DNA of 64,000 nt, taken from the NCBI GenBank assembly GCA_003550325.1, contig QKWP01000197.1:20526-84525 (forward strand). The letters run 5' to 3'. A model generated the notes under the pieces. That model was given only the letters and a program-made list of their open reading frames with translations, had not been told where the DNA came from and did no database searches. Numbering within the stretch: position 1 is the first letter of the stretch; the number at the start of each line of letters is the position of its first letter. The position numbers and the translations under genes are program-made. The DNA comes from Gigaspora rosea (taxonomy: Eukaryota > Glomeromycota > Glomeromycetes > Diversisporales > Gigasporaceae). Below are positions 1-11,168 of this stretch, one piece after another.

Positions 1-298
1 GTTTAGGATGTATGATTGTTCCTAATTTGTTCGATTATGTAATCTCATTATTTTTAATCATGTGCAAAATGGATTGGAACATTAAATAATATTAAATGAT
101 GAGAGCATACATCAAAAAGTCTTTATGAAACAAATGCATGGACTAAGTCTTGGACAATTGAACTTATAAACTGAAATTATCAAACTTATATCTATCCTAC
201 TTTTTGATCTTGATTAACTTGAATTGATTTTTGAAATTTAAAGTATTAGAATCTTAGGCAATTATGTTTGTAACTGTTCATTATTGATACTTAGATTA

Positions 299-501
299 TG
301 GCGGTTTGCAAAAAGGTGTGACCTCTGTAGATCAATGTTATGTAAAATCACTAGAAATCAATCGATTATAGTAGATTTGAGAATTTTAAATATGTCGAAT
401 AAAATATAGACGCTATTGATTGAAAATTATGATCAGTAGAGAATGAAATTTTTCCGCTATCAATATTACAAAATCAAGGTCACACCTTTTTGCAACCGGC
501 A
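299..501. mobile_element. 203-bp MITE with TA target duplication (Tc1/mariner-type)
   Basis: Terminal inverted repeats of about 25 bp, with core GCAAAAAGGTGTGACC, lie at 299-324 and 477-501 and match with one or two differences. TA dinucleotides (297-298 and 502-503) flank both ends. It has no coding capacity. It lies inside the kinase relic, and the paralogous copy near 21650 lacks it, which confirms that it is an insertion. A fragment of the same terminus occurs at 7226-7257. Confidence 0.8.
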
Positions 502-642
502 TAATAAAGTCATGTTGAATATCTTGTTAACTTCCAGGATTTTTTTGACAATAATCTTTTTATTTATAAAATTTATTATACCTGTAAAATCTTGATATAT
601 GCTAGTGGTAGTCCTTCAATACTATTGCTAATGCTTGCATTA

Positions 643-1594
643 TAGCTGTTTTCAAAAAGGTGTGAACAGGTGATTTTTATGACATACCCATATGGGGAAT
701 CGGAAAATCAGAAATTTAATAATAAACTTTTTTATCATTATTAGAGATGGGCATCACGCACTTATCAGTGCGAGATGCTTAATCAGCACATATTTTAGGT
801 TAAATAATTATTGACGGTCCATTGTAATTTTTTATTATTAGCCATGTAACAATTAAGCACCTCGTACTGATAAGTGTGTGATACCTTTTCTAATCATGAT
901 CATTACTGTTATATAAACAAATTATTGCAATTATATTATTTTGTTTTTATAATCGTATTAATATTGATGGCAGATGCACTAGATACAAAACTTATATACA
1001 AAAGTGGGACTTGCTTTAGCTGTCGAAAGTGTTTATACCGTGGAATTGATTTGCAAACACAAAAATGGCAAATGTGATATTACAAATATGCTTATACACA
1101 AATTTTACGCCAAATTGGACAGAAGATCAAGTTTCTCTTGTTCAAAAAAAAAACTATTGCATTATAATTATTCGATAACTCTAAAAGATTCTTTTAGATT
1201 TTAATTTTGTTCACGATGCAATAATGAGCTATCAAAATTGAATATAATCAAAAAAAAAAACATTCAGCAACTCTAAATGGGAGAAAGTTTTACTTTAAGA
1301 GATGTGTTAAAGAACTATAATTTTTAATTGATAAATAATTAATTTACTTTATAAAGCAAGACTCAATAATGATCACCGTTTTTAGGAATTTATTAAAAAT
1401 TTCTTTATTCACCTGTTAAAATCTACCTTTAACTTAGAATAGTATTATTTTTTTGAACTATAAAAACTATTTCTATTGGAAAATTGGTGAGAATCTTTCT
1501 CTGTTAGAAGCGAGAGTAAAAAAAAAGAAGAAAATTGGAGAAATATCCTTGATATGGCGATCCCTGATCGTTCACACCTTTTTGAAAACAGCTG
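643..1594. mobile_element. 952-bp non-autonomous TIR element inserted at TA
   Basis: A perfect 24-bp inverted repeat, with core TTTTCAAAAAGGTGTGAAC, is present at 644-667 and 1570-1593, and TA flanks both ends (641-642, 1595-1596). The core resembles that of the 203-bp element (CAAAAAGGTGTG), so the two are probably related families. The short internal reading frames (874-1204) resemble no protein I know. It interrupts the kinase relic at a point that is continuous in the paralogue at 21860. A smaller hAT-like MITE is nested at 742-892. Confidence 0.8.
742..892. mobile_element. 151-bp hAT-like MITE nested in the 643-1594 element
   Basis: The ends are inverted copies about 40 bp long, beginning TAGAGATGGGCATC on the left and TAGAAAAGGTATCA on the right (read inward). 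Both share the internal motif CACTTATCAGT. The 8-bp flanks ATCATTAT (734-741) and ATCATGAT (893-900) match at 7 of 8 positions, as expected for an aged hAT target duplication. The TAGAG start also fits hAT. Confidence 0.6.
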
Positions 1595-1915
1595 TAATAC
1601 AAGATGATATTTAGAATCATCTCGAATAATGAATAACTACTGATATTTCCTACATAAGGACACCAACACTATATATGTCTGATTTTTATTAAATCTAAAA
1701 ATCTATTTTTATTCCTTAAGCTTATTAAACTTTTTGGATCCATATATGGAATTATTCCCAAAAATTATTAAACTTGAGCTTGTTACTTAACATAATCTTT
1801 TTGAAAGTCCAATCTATAAGCTTAATACAATTTTGGTGAACAAATTTATTGTTTGGATGCTATTGAGATTATAAGTAGTTAAGATTAATAAATTGAAAGT
1901 AATAATAGCAGATTT

Positions 1916-2392
1916 TTTTTAAACCTATATTATGATTACGATTCAGAGATCAATTTTAGCTTGCAGTATAAAATTTTTACAGTGAATAAATTAATAAATA
2001 TATTATCACTATGAAATTTATATAAATTTTTAAAAAGAATGCACTGCTAATTTATAATACAGCTTTTATTAACCAAAAATGCTTTTAATAGTAACTTAAG
2101 AATATCTAATAGAAATTATCAATGGCCAAATTAGATTAATAATAATTTTTTATCTTTTTATACCAAAATTGAATAGCAAAAATAACTCATAAGACCAGTT
2201 TGATTTATAATAACAAGAATTACTTCATCATCACTAGCTTACAGAATTTATCTGCGGTTTGACTATGAAACTATTTATACTTAAGTGATGCCAAGTAAAA
2301 TCTTGTAATGTTTTATGCGTTCAATAAGTTTTATAAACAGAATTTATAAAATTTATTTTTATGAATCAAGTATAATAATGCTAAATATTATT
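1916..2392. other. AT-rich intergenic stretch
   Basis: No reading frame, repeat or RNA that I can support. Homology to the kinase paralogues fades out near 1915. Confidence 0.5.
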
Positions 2393-4219
2393 ATTAGGGT
2401 TCAGAATGGGCCGGGCTAAACCCGCGGGTTTGCGGGTTGGGCGGGGTTTGGGTCAAAGCCGGGTCCAATATTTTGGCCCGTTATAAAGTGGGTCGGGTTT
2501 AGACCGGGTTTATTAAATACCGGGCTTGGGTCGGGTTTTTGAAATGGGCCCGCGGGCCCCCACAGGCCCTATAAATATAGGATAACTTTCTCGTGATTGG
2601 TCAATTTCATACAATTGAATTTATGTTTAGCATATCTGCTAATTTGAGTAATACCCCAAAATTTGTATCACTCCTAAATTTGACTATGGGGACCGTCAAT
2701 AATTTGACAGCCAGATCGGATTCATCAATTTATCGAAGGCAGTTTTGATTAAATATTTCTATCTTTCTTTTTTTGCCGTTAGATCATTGGGTTCCTTTTT
2801 GGATTACTTCGTCTCATGGGATGTATACAATCAGTGAAATTTCTTGTTGGTAGTTGAGTGCCTTTATTTTCTTTGTCTTATTGAACTTTCGTCTTGCTAA
2901 CATTGTCTTTTTGTTTTTTTCTTTTTTTTCTTTTCTTTTAGGCTCAGAATATTTGTGGCGATCAAAATATTCAGTATTTTCACATTGACTGAATACTAAT
3001 GTAAGCATTATCTAGTTAACTAACCTTCTAGATCCTCTTCTCTTCTAGGTCGGCATTAGAGAATACAACTTAGATTTGGTTGGGCAAGAACCGGAAACTG
3101 GTCTAACGATAAGTAACTAGTTTCGTTTTTTTTATTCTCTTTTATGAAATTAATAGGAACTAACTCTCTTCATTCTTATGGATTTCGTAGATCTGGTTTT
3201 GTTTCTTTTTAGTTATGAGTCAGCACTTTGTTTTTATAGGTATATGGAATTATACGTCGTGCCTTGAATGAGCAACTATAAGCTGGACTATTAGAGCATT
3301 GTTAGGTGATACTTTCTTTCATCTGTTTTGCTAGTTTTTGTTCATTGATTAAATTTTCGAAATTTTTTCTATTAGTATCTCTTTTCTTGGATCTTTAGTA
3401 TTGGTAACGATCAATAAGAGACAAAGTGCATATGGTTTATATGCGATCAGTTTGCTCTTTTTTAATTATTACTATTCCTTTTAGTTGAGGTGAATTCTGA
3501 ACTTGTAGGTGAGAACACGAACACGAATGTTTGATTTTATGGATATAACAATGTCTTTTTTCTTGTTATCACGCTAAAAGGGACAAAAGGCAGGCGTCTC
3601 TAGGTCATATCGTAGTCATTATGGTGTCACTATGTTGTAATCAATAGGGTTCTTCATGGAAATATGGCACGGGACATCATAACATTAACTACATAATAAT
3701 AAATAATAATAATTTTTTTTTAATTAATAATAAATGGATATCAATGGTATAATGTCAATAGTATATTATATATATAATTTATTATATTGCTAAATGTGTA
3801 TCGCAGAACCCATGTTAATATGCATTGTGAGCCCAAACTAAATATATATAGCGAAACTTAACTCAGGTTAAATATGGATCACAAAACTCAAACTAAACTG
3901 TTATATCAATATCATTTATAATAAATTTTGATTGTCCAGTTGTCACATAATCTTCAAAATGACAATTATGACATGATTTTTAATTTACGTGATCAACCAA
4001 TCACGAGAAAGTTATCCTATATGCGTGCCGGTGACATCCACTTAATCACCGGGCTCGGTCGGGTTTGGTTGGGCCGGGTATAGTTTTGAAGTGACCCGGC
4101 CCAGCCCAAACCTGTAAATTTTTACTGGGCCGGGCCCGGGCTCGGGCTTATAAATTTCTTTGGGCTCGGGCTTAAATTTGGAGAAACCCGGCCCGACCCA
4201 GCCCATTCCGAACCCTAAT
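2393..4219. mobile_element. hAT-like TIR element with GC-rich ends, about 1.83 kb
   Basis: The ends are inverted: TTAGGGTTCAGAATGGGC on the left and TTAGGGTTCGGAATGGGC read inward from the right. Blocks of GGGCCGGG-type repeats follow on each side. The inverted homology continues inside: GATAACTTTCTCGTGATTGG at 2580 recurs inverted near 4000. Flanks are ATT microsatellite, so the target duplication cannot be fixed. No transposase is visible; the longest frame (2814-3008, minus) is low-complexity lysine-rich and probably spurious. This is a non-autonomous or eroded copy. Confidence 0.65.
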
Positions 4220-4473
4220 TATTATTATTAAAAATTAAATTTATTAAAATTAAAATTATTAAGTACATCAAAATTACAGACTTTCATTAGTATCATTTAT
4301 AATTTACGGATTCATTTTGAAATGTCTTTATTATATTCGATATTATCTCTACTAATATAAAAATTCACATGTGTATTAACAAATACATATAAATGTCTTT
4401 TGTATGTTAATCCTGTAATCAAAGAACTAATCGTCACAGTGAATTTGTGAATTTGACCTTTATGTCCCCAAAT

Positions 4474-4655
4474 TAGAGTTCCAATCCGGATAAATCCGTC
4501 ACCGTTTCTGATGGATAAACAAATCAGATATCCGGATAATCCGACAGAAATTCGGATACTTATTCGGATATCAATAGTAAACGGATATTCGGATAATAAC
4601 GGAAAATGGATATCCAATAGTGATTCAGATAATTGGATAATGGATTGGAACTCTA
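4474..4655. mobile_element. 182-bp hAT-like MITE
   Basis: A perfect 14-bp terminal inverted repeat, TAGAGTTCCAATCC, lies at 4474-4487 and 4642-4655. The interior is built from degenerate CGGATA/TATCCG units, so it folds on itself. The 8-bp flanks share only CCCCA. The reading frames here on both strands come from the 6-bp periodicity. Confidence 0.65.
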
Positions 4656-5560
4656 CCCCATACAGTATATTTAAAGTGCAAAATTATTCTTCACAATAAT
4701 ATTATTAAATTTGAGAATTAATATAATTTCAATTCCACAAAACTATACTGTAATGTGTATAATCTGTTTAAATTTATGTAGTTAAAGTTTTTAGTATTTA
4801 CCTTTACACGAAATGTCACATTTTAAGTTCATTATATTAGAAAATTCCTTCATTAATTGATGAATCTAATCAAAATTCACAGAAATTTATATTACCAAAA
4901 TATCTTTCTAATTTTATCCTATTAGTGTAGATTTAATGAATGCTTTCACATCCACATACAGTATGAGAAGATTTTTTGATTTGAATATTAATGTTAAATA
5001 TTTGCACAATCTCCGATAAAGTTGAATTGTACGATTGTATTTGATTAATTACTTGCCTTAACTATGAATCGCTTATGAACCCGGTTATGAAACCGCATAA
5101 TAATTACAGATCATCAGTATTGAATTTGTCGACGCTTTTCTTATCTTAATCATGAAACCTCATAATATTTATAAATTACATAACATTTATAAATCATTTA
5201 TAAATCCCACCAAAAATTTTTCACCTGTGAATAATAAGAAATTATGCGATATAATGATTTTCATTCATCAGTTAAGCATGATGAATGAATGAACCTTTTG
5301 CTAGGCAACGAAATGCGAAACCTATGACAAATTGCAAATCTATAACGAACGATTAAACATAAAATTTTTTGGCATTGTCCTATCTACTGTATCAATCAAT
5401 CACTACGTAATAAAGCAGAGTTGTCCGTCATTATTTAATTTCGTCATTAATTTCGCCATAAGATAGTAACATTAAAATTCTTGCCCTCCAACTCCCCCAT
5501 CCACCCACCCTTAAAAAAATTATTACTCGGGTCATTGACCTGAAAATTTTCAAACTCCGA
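4656..5560. other. AT-rich stretch without recognisable genes
   Basis: No convincing frame or RNA. Several TTTCGTCA-type words occur near 5435-5455, similar to words at 6530-6600 and in the hairpin at 8197-8312, suggesting remnants of one repeat family. Confidence 0.4.
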
Positions 5561-5639
5561 CCAAAAATAGAGGTCGGATTTCGCGTTCCCATGAAAATGG
5601 CGGGTTACATGAAATTCAAACTCCGACTGGCCTCCGACT

Positions 5640-6120
5640 TGGGTTCGGGTCGGATTCATTTGAACCATGACCAGGTCCATTTGAACCAAGATCGGTTTCA
5701 AATGAACCAAAATCGGATAAAAAAAAAACCAAAGTCGAATTCAAATGAACCAAGACCGGGTTATTTGAACCAAAGTCGGATTCATTTGAATCAAGACCGC
5801 ATTCATTTGAATCAAGACGGGTTCGTTTGAACTAAGACCGGGTTCATTTGAACCAAGACCGGGTTCAAATTAACCAAGACCGGATTCATTTTAACTAAGA
5901 CCGTATTCATTTGAACCAAGCTCGGGTTCATTTGAACCAAGATCGGGTTCATTTGAACCAAGAACGATTCAAATGACAAAGACCGGGTTCAAATGACCAA
6001 GACCGGATTCATTTGAACCAAGACTGTGTTTATTTGAACCAAGATCGGGTTCATATGAACCAAGACCGGGTTCATTTGAACCAAGACCGGGTTCATTTGA
6101 ACCAAGACCGGGTTTATTTG
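5640..6120. repeat. 21-bp minisatellite with palindromic unit
   Basis: The unit is close to GACCGGGTTCATTTGAACCAA and repeats more than 20 times with substitutions and a few indels. Each unit contains the near-palindrome GGTTCATTTGAACC. Because 21 is a multiple of three, both strands carry long open frames (5591-5830 plus, 5969-6175 minus) that read as Asn-Gln and Gly-Ser repeats. I do not regard these as genes. Confidence 0.9.
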
Positions 6121-6149
6121 AATCCAGATAAAAAAAAAAATTAGATACC

Positions 6150-6184
6150 TCAACCCGGGGCAACGCCCGGGACATCGAACTAGT
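6150..6184 (+). mobile_element. Helitron-like 3' terminus
   Basis: A GC hairpin (CCCGGG at 6154-6159 paired with 6166-6171) is followed after 8 bases by CTAG and then T (6180-6184). This is the arrangement known for Helitron 3' ends: hairpin, short spacer, CTRR, insertion before T. The duplicated flank at 24784 starts to match this locus right after the CTAG, which supports a real insertion boundary. No Rep/helicase gene and no convincing 5' TC end were found; the minisatellite would be its internal part. Confidence 0.4.
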
Positions 6185-7440
6185 CTTTCAACCTTTTTCT
6201 TTTCTTCTGACTCACAGAAGAGTTTAATGATTGAAACTAATAATATATAGTGTAAACCTAAAATTAACTATCGTATGAGCCTGTTTTGAACAGCTAATTC
6301 TTTTATAACGAACTGATCATTTGATAGAAAAAGGTTATTATCAATTACAAAATTACTAACAAAAGCCTTAACAAAATTAATAGATTTGCCTGTACAATTA
6401 AAAGACAGTTGATTTTTTTTCAAAAAAATCAAAGCTCGATATATCCAGAATTCATTATAAAAAATCTCGTTAAAAGAAAGTTGGCTGTAGCCTAACAATT
6501 TATTGGTCGAATTTAGCCGTCAAGAGTTCATCAAAGGCTTCGTCAGATGAGTACATAATGAAAAACCTTTCGTCATTGCAAAAAACATTCTCGTCATGCA
6601 TCAAGAATTGTATTCTTGTTATAGTTGAAATTTAATCAATTGCAAATATTTCATCTGCCACAATTTCAATTACTCATTATAAAGGTATATGCACTGCTAA
6701 TCTATATAAATAATTGTTGTATGTCGCGCCAGAATGGAACCTTGCTAGATTTCAGGATTTAGAATCAATATAAGTTGATCCTAAATATACTAAAGTTTTA
6801 AATCGCTCAATCGTTAAAGAATATCAAAATAACTTAAAAGCTAATTCTGAATCCACTTAACGCATATTCAATTTTAATAAAATTAAAAGCATTTGAATTC
6901 AATTTAAATAGCATTTATGCATGCATTCTAATTATACATTTAGGTCATAAAAGAAGAATTTCAGCTTATGTGACGGATATTATTAAACTCTCCATCTGGA
7001 AAACTAATCATTGAAATTAAATCAACTTAACTCTGTTAAGAAATTTATTGGTTTTGACGCAACTGAATTTAAAAATTTCGTTTTTACAAGTTGTTAATTC
7101 ATTAACAAATGAAACGTAGCCGTCAGTTTTATTCAGGAATCTACAAACAAATTAAAATTGAATTACAGTGTTCTTCAACTTACTGTGATCAGCAAATTCC
7201 ATGTATCACACAGAGAATCGAAAAACGGTTTGCAAAAAGGTGTGACCTCTGTAGATCGTGCTAGTGACTGGACTGGAATTAAACTCCTAAGAGTGCTTGA
7301 ATCATTCGATTGAATTACTTATTCGAGTTTTATTTGAATAATTCGATTCACGGCAATTAATTCATTGATAAATTTTGTAAATTGTGAATTAAAAAACATT
7401 AACTTCAAATAGAACCATCATTATACGAGGTACTGTACCA
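6184..7440. repeat. Dispersed 1.2-kb repeat, copy A
   Basis: Collinear with 24784-26410 in the same orientation, at moderate identity with many C-to-T type changes in the other copy. No coding frame is conserved between the two. Near 7226 this copy carries a fragment of a MITE end, while copy B has a different insert at 25880-26215. The block may be a segmental duplication or an old transposon. Confidence 0.7.
7226..7257 (+). mobile_element. Single terminus of the 203-bp MITE family
   Basis: CGGTTTGCAAAAAGGTGTGA and the following 12 bases match the left end of the element at 299-501 almost exactly, but no opposite terminus follows. It is a solo remnant. Confidence 0.55.
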
Positions 7441-7612
7441 CATTCTTCCTCATCATCCAATATAATTTCACAAGTGGAAGTCATACCCTCTTTTCGAAAA
7501 TAGTCCAAGATAAAACTTTGAATGGATCTACTGTTGAACGCATGGGTAGTTGTATTTTGGCTACTCTCTTCATTTCAGGATTCCTCCAGTTAGTACCTTT
7601 GCTTTGCGCCAT
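7425..7612 (-). pseudogene. Fragment of an unrecognised gene, copy 1
   Basis: Reading from an ATG at 7610-7612, the minus strand gives about 42 residues beginning MAQSKGTNWRNPEMKRVAKI. A one-base frame change near 7500 leads into a second segment containing CEIILDDEEECGTVPRI. A related copy lies at 54268-54440 on the plus strand, where the same residues occur with a stop and a deletion. Two copies preserving protein-like sequence through many substitutions suggest derivation from a real gene. I do not recognise the family. Both copies look dead. Confidence 0.4.
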
Positions 7613-8196
7613 GTTTGTATAGATGAAATTGGTTTAAACTTCTCTTAAATTTCATTGTTTTTATTAAAAATTTGCGATTGCAATAAATTGTGTACATAGT
7701 ATTTAAATTTTAAACAATTACATATATTTATGTTTAAATTACACAGTTTTTATGCAGCATTACAAAATTTATTAATGCAAAGTATTTGACTTTTTTTATT
7801 TTTTTGCAACCTTGCTAGGATTTCTTTATTAATTGAGATAGAAATATAATAAATAATATATGTACATTGAATTCTAACTACTATTTGTGAAAAACTTCCA
7901 AAATCCACACGTCCCTGTTCGGAATCCACTAAATTCAATCTCGACGTACTGTGCAACCTATATGAATTATTTATTGATTTGAAAATGATTAATTAAATTT
8001 TAAGTTAATTTTGAATCCAGTCGAATTCTCTAGAGTTTAGATTTTCGTTGCAACACAAGTTGATTTAGAATTCCTAAAAATTCATTCGACGCATGACAGT
8101 ACAGTATTAATACAAATATGGAAAATAAAATATTATATAGATAAATAAGATGGCAGTGGAGATATAACCAGGTACGATTAGGCCATACAAATTAAT

Positions 8197-8312
8197 GATG
8201 CCTGACGAAACTCACGTGACCTGAAGAAACATAATAGTTTCGTCATTTCGTCAGTGACGAAACTATGACGAAACTTATGGTTTCGTCAGGCGAAATAATT
8301 TCGTCAAGCATC
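8197..8312. repeat. 116-bp TTTCGTCA foldback
   Basis: GATGCCTGACGAAA at the left end and ATTTCGTCAAGCATC at the right are inverted, with several GACGAAA/TTTCGTC copies in between, so the segment forms a long hairpin. It is a MITE by structure, family unknown. Confidence 0.55.
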
Positions 8313-8365
8313 TATAATACAAATTTAATTACTTGGTTTTCATAACATGTATCTTTTTAACTGAC

Positions 8366-8382
8366 CTGGCCGGCCGGCCGGC
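8366..8382. repeat. GGCC microsatellite
   Basis: Four tandem GGCC units in an otherwise AT-rich stretch, about 70 bases from the LTR element's left end. Confidence 0.8.
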
Positions 8383-8453
8383 TTTTTTTTTTTAAAATTT
8401 CATATATAAAATTTTATGAAATTTATATAAAATTTTTCTAAAATCCCACCCGG

Positions 8454-9596
8454 TGTTACTATCGGATGGGAGAGCGTCAGACAACCGCCAATATAGTCTC
8501 AGGATAGTAAGCTGGACTTTAGTTACGGAGGGTAGGTTTATGAGTAGGAATTAACAAAGGGAAGTCCAAGGGAGAACAAAATACTTTGGCGTGAAAGGAA
8601 TTGAATAAGATATATATATATGGCGGGGAGATAATTATGTGATTGAAGTAGAATGTAGAGTTACTTAAGGGAGGTAATTAATGTATTATGTATATTGATG
8701 TATCAATGTAAGGCTTAAATGTATCGACGATTTAATTAATTAATACGGTGATCAAACTAAGAATTCAATTTAAATCTATCAAACAATGAAATCAGTAAAT
8801 TAATTTATTCGATGTAATATAACAATGCACGAGTGTCAATATATCAATTTAATAAATAATGCGAATAGCATAGTTTAATGCTAACAAGCAGTGTTTGAGA
8901 ATTCGACAATACAAAAATAATATTATAAGTTGCCTTCGGCTTTGAAATGCCTACTAACTTATAATTATAGTTTATTAATCAGAGCGAAGTCTGAAGAAAC
9001 TTTATTAAGGCAAAACCTTCGACTTTAAATACATAATCGATACATATAAATAAATTATACTAGTCTATTGTAGGATATCGTTATCCCGATAGTCATATCT
9101 AATGCATTCATAATTTTACAAGGCAATAAATTTTGGATCAATCGTATGGTTCTCTAAATGTCATAAATAAAACGATAATAATTGAATGCTCAAGTTCATT
9201 CAGCTCTTCTATGAACTTTAATTACTCGCTCCCTTTGTACAAGGAGCGATTTGGTAATATTTAAATGCTTCATGTTCGTTTGTCCTCAAACGAAGCAATA
9301 ATAGTTCATACATAATTTTCTATGTATTAAGAAGATTACGTAATGAAAGTCACAAAAGACGATTCGTCATATGATTATGTAAAGCCAGGGTTCGCGTTAT
9401 CCATCTATGCAGTGTGATAAAAATATAAATAAGGAAAATAGATATAATATAGCAGTATTACAAATAAAGAAAGATAATCAGAAAAGAAACGTAGTACAGT
9501 TGTACGATCAAAGAAAGTTTAAGGATGATCAATCGGAAGACCGATTGGTCAATCATGCAAGGGCAAAAAAAATTTTTTTAATTTGCAGAGGTAATA
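8454..9596 (-). repeat. 3' LTR of the Gypsy element
   Basis: Matches 19115-20245 over its whole length, including the shared motif TGGGAGAGCGTCAGACAACC near the start. Differences are scattered substitutions plus short indels. The short frame at 9407-9610 lies in the LTR and is not conserved as a gene. Confidence 0.92.
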
Positions 9597-10487
9597 GACT
9601 CCCATTCTAAACTATCGAGCTCCTGCGAGATTGAAGAGTTTAAAATAAGATCTAGAGGCTCTATACGGGGATGATATCGCTTCAGTCTATTCCTGTGAAT
9701 TTTTGCTTCAGGACTTTGTCATCCATTGTCCGAAGTTGATAAAGTCCATGGCCAAAAACATTGTGAATATAGAAAGGGTCTTTCCATTTTTCTTTTAATT
9801 TGTCTTTATGGGTCCTCTCCAAGAAAGATTTATATCGAAGGACTTGCTCTCCTATGGAGTAACTGTCGAGATTGTATAATTGATCATGTTGCTTCTTCTG
9901 CCTGATCTGGGCTTTTTCTATTCTTTTACGGGCCTTTCTTTGAGCCTCTGGGAGATCGCCTAGTAAAATTGTAAGTCTTCTCAGTATTTGGTTTTGAAGT
10001 TTCTCTTCGTTTGAAGGAGGTCCTTTTGTTATCTCTTCATCTACTTCTAAGGGTAAAACGGGGTCTCTTCCATACAGAAGAAAGAAGGGTTTGTACCCGG
10101 TAGTACTATGTCGAGTGGTACAATAGCCAATAGGGCAGCCAGTAGGTATTAATTCCAGTCTCCTCCAAATTGCATAGCACATTTGGACAAGACCTCACAT
10201 AAGGTTCGATTGAACCGCTCGACTAGCCAGTTAGTCTGTAGATAGTACACAGTAGAATAATAATGATTAATTTGGAACTGGGCGCCAGAGGTTGCTGAAA
10301 TGTTTTCTCTGATTGGACAAAAGGATTTTTGGGCAACTATGCCGGCATATGATATCCTCAATAATAAATGATGCAACGGCAGGTGCATTGGCTTCAGAAA
10401 GGGCATGCGCTTCTGGCCACTTTGTGAGATATTCAGTAGCGACTACAATGTACTTCTTTTTGGAGTTAGTTGAAGATGATTCTGGTA

Positions 10488-11168
10488 TGATTCCCTGAAA
10501 GTTAGTTACCTGCCAGCTCATTTTACCGACCCCATATCCCCGACAGAATGTTTCACCTACAGCACTTTTTGTTGACAGAATCTTTCCTCGACATGCCATG
10601 TTTTCGACATCCCCTTTCCTAGACATCTCATATTTTCGACAAGACATTTATCTGACATGACATATTTCTAATTTGACTTTTCTCCGACACTAAGTTTTAT
10701 TGAATGCACTTTTTCCGACAAGAACGATAAACCCAGTGATCATCACATCACGTGAAATCATGCAACTGCGTCATTTGTTTACTAGCACTATCAACTCAGC
10801 CTAAATTATACTATCACCTAACCCTAATCTAACCTAACCCTAACCCTAATTTAGGCCGAGTGCTTAATCATGTGATATGATGAACACGAATATATCACTC
10901 TACCTATTTAAACGAAATTCTAATCAGGGAAAGAACTTGTCGGAAAAAGATATCAGAAATATGTCATGTCGGGAATATGTTCTTTCTGAAATACGTCATG
11001 TCAGTAAAATGTCTTTTCGAAAATATGTCCTGTCAAGGAAAGAGGAGGTCGAAATCATGGTATGTCGAGAAAAGATTCTGTCAACAAAAAGTGCTGTAGG
11101 TGAAACATTCTGTCGGGGATATGGGGTCGGTAAAATGAGCTAGCAGGTAACTAGCTTTCGGGGAATCA
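10488..11168. mobile_element. 680-bp foldback inserted in the integrase gene
   Basis: Arms of more than 200 bp are inverted copies: 10508-10640 matches 11040-11152 inverted, including CTGTCGGGGATATGGGGTCG and the TCGACA-rich part. The centre (10760-10870) holds telomere-like CCCTAA repeats. Removing it rejoins the integrase core sequence. Frames across the arms (10877-11143 plus, 10267-10647 minus) are partly mirror images and are not genes. No clear target duplication, so the outer limits are plus or minus 20 bp. Confidence 0.7.
10816..10855 (-). repeat. Interstitial telomere-like repeat
   Basis: Five CCTAA/CCCTAA units, complementary to TTAGGG, lie in the loop of the foldback. Similar short tracts occur at 27050-27100, 34200-34940 and 39490-39545. 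Confidence 0.7.

Larger units (their letters stand above)
165..1915 (-). pseudogene. Kinase-TPR gene relic, 3' kinase part, split by two transposons
   Basis: This stretch aligns by eye, in the same orientation, with the kinase-TPR gene at 20250-23036. Positions 165-296 match the region after the kinase domain (21515-21655). 504-640 match the exon carrying the last kinase subdomain and its 5' intron. 1597-1915 match the exon with the kinase C-lobe, including the segment equivalent to the 'PYMDPQSF' motif. The reading frame is full of substitutions and indels, and neither the glycine-loop exon nor any TPR array is present. Two inverted-repeat elements (299-501 and 643-1594) interrupt it at TA sites, and removing them restores collinearity with the paralogue. 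It is clearly dead. The homology is seen directly; the outer limits are approximate. Confidence 0.75.

Noticed and set aside
874-1204. Two overlapping 66-67-codon frames
   Set aside because: Inside a non-autonomous transposon, no domain, overlapping frames with AT-driven composition.
2814-3008. Lys-rich 64-codon minus frame as a transposase remnant
   Set aside because: Low complexity, no DDE or BED-finger motif.
5591-6175. Open frames on both strands across the 21-bp minisatellite
   Set aside because: The unit length is divisible by three, so frames stay open automatically; the peptides are pure repeats.
10816-10855. True telomere or chromosome end
   Set aside because: Only about five imperfect units, internal, inside a foldback in a retrotransposon.
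10877-11143. 88-codon plus-strand frame
   Set aside because: Lies in the inverted arm of the foldback; its mirror appears at 10508-10640 and neither is conserved as protein.
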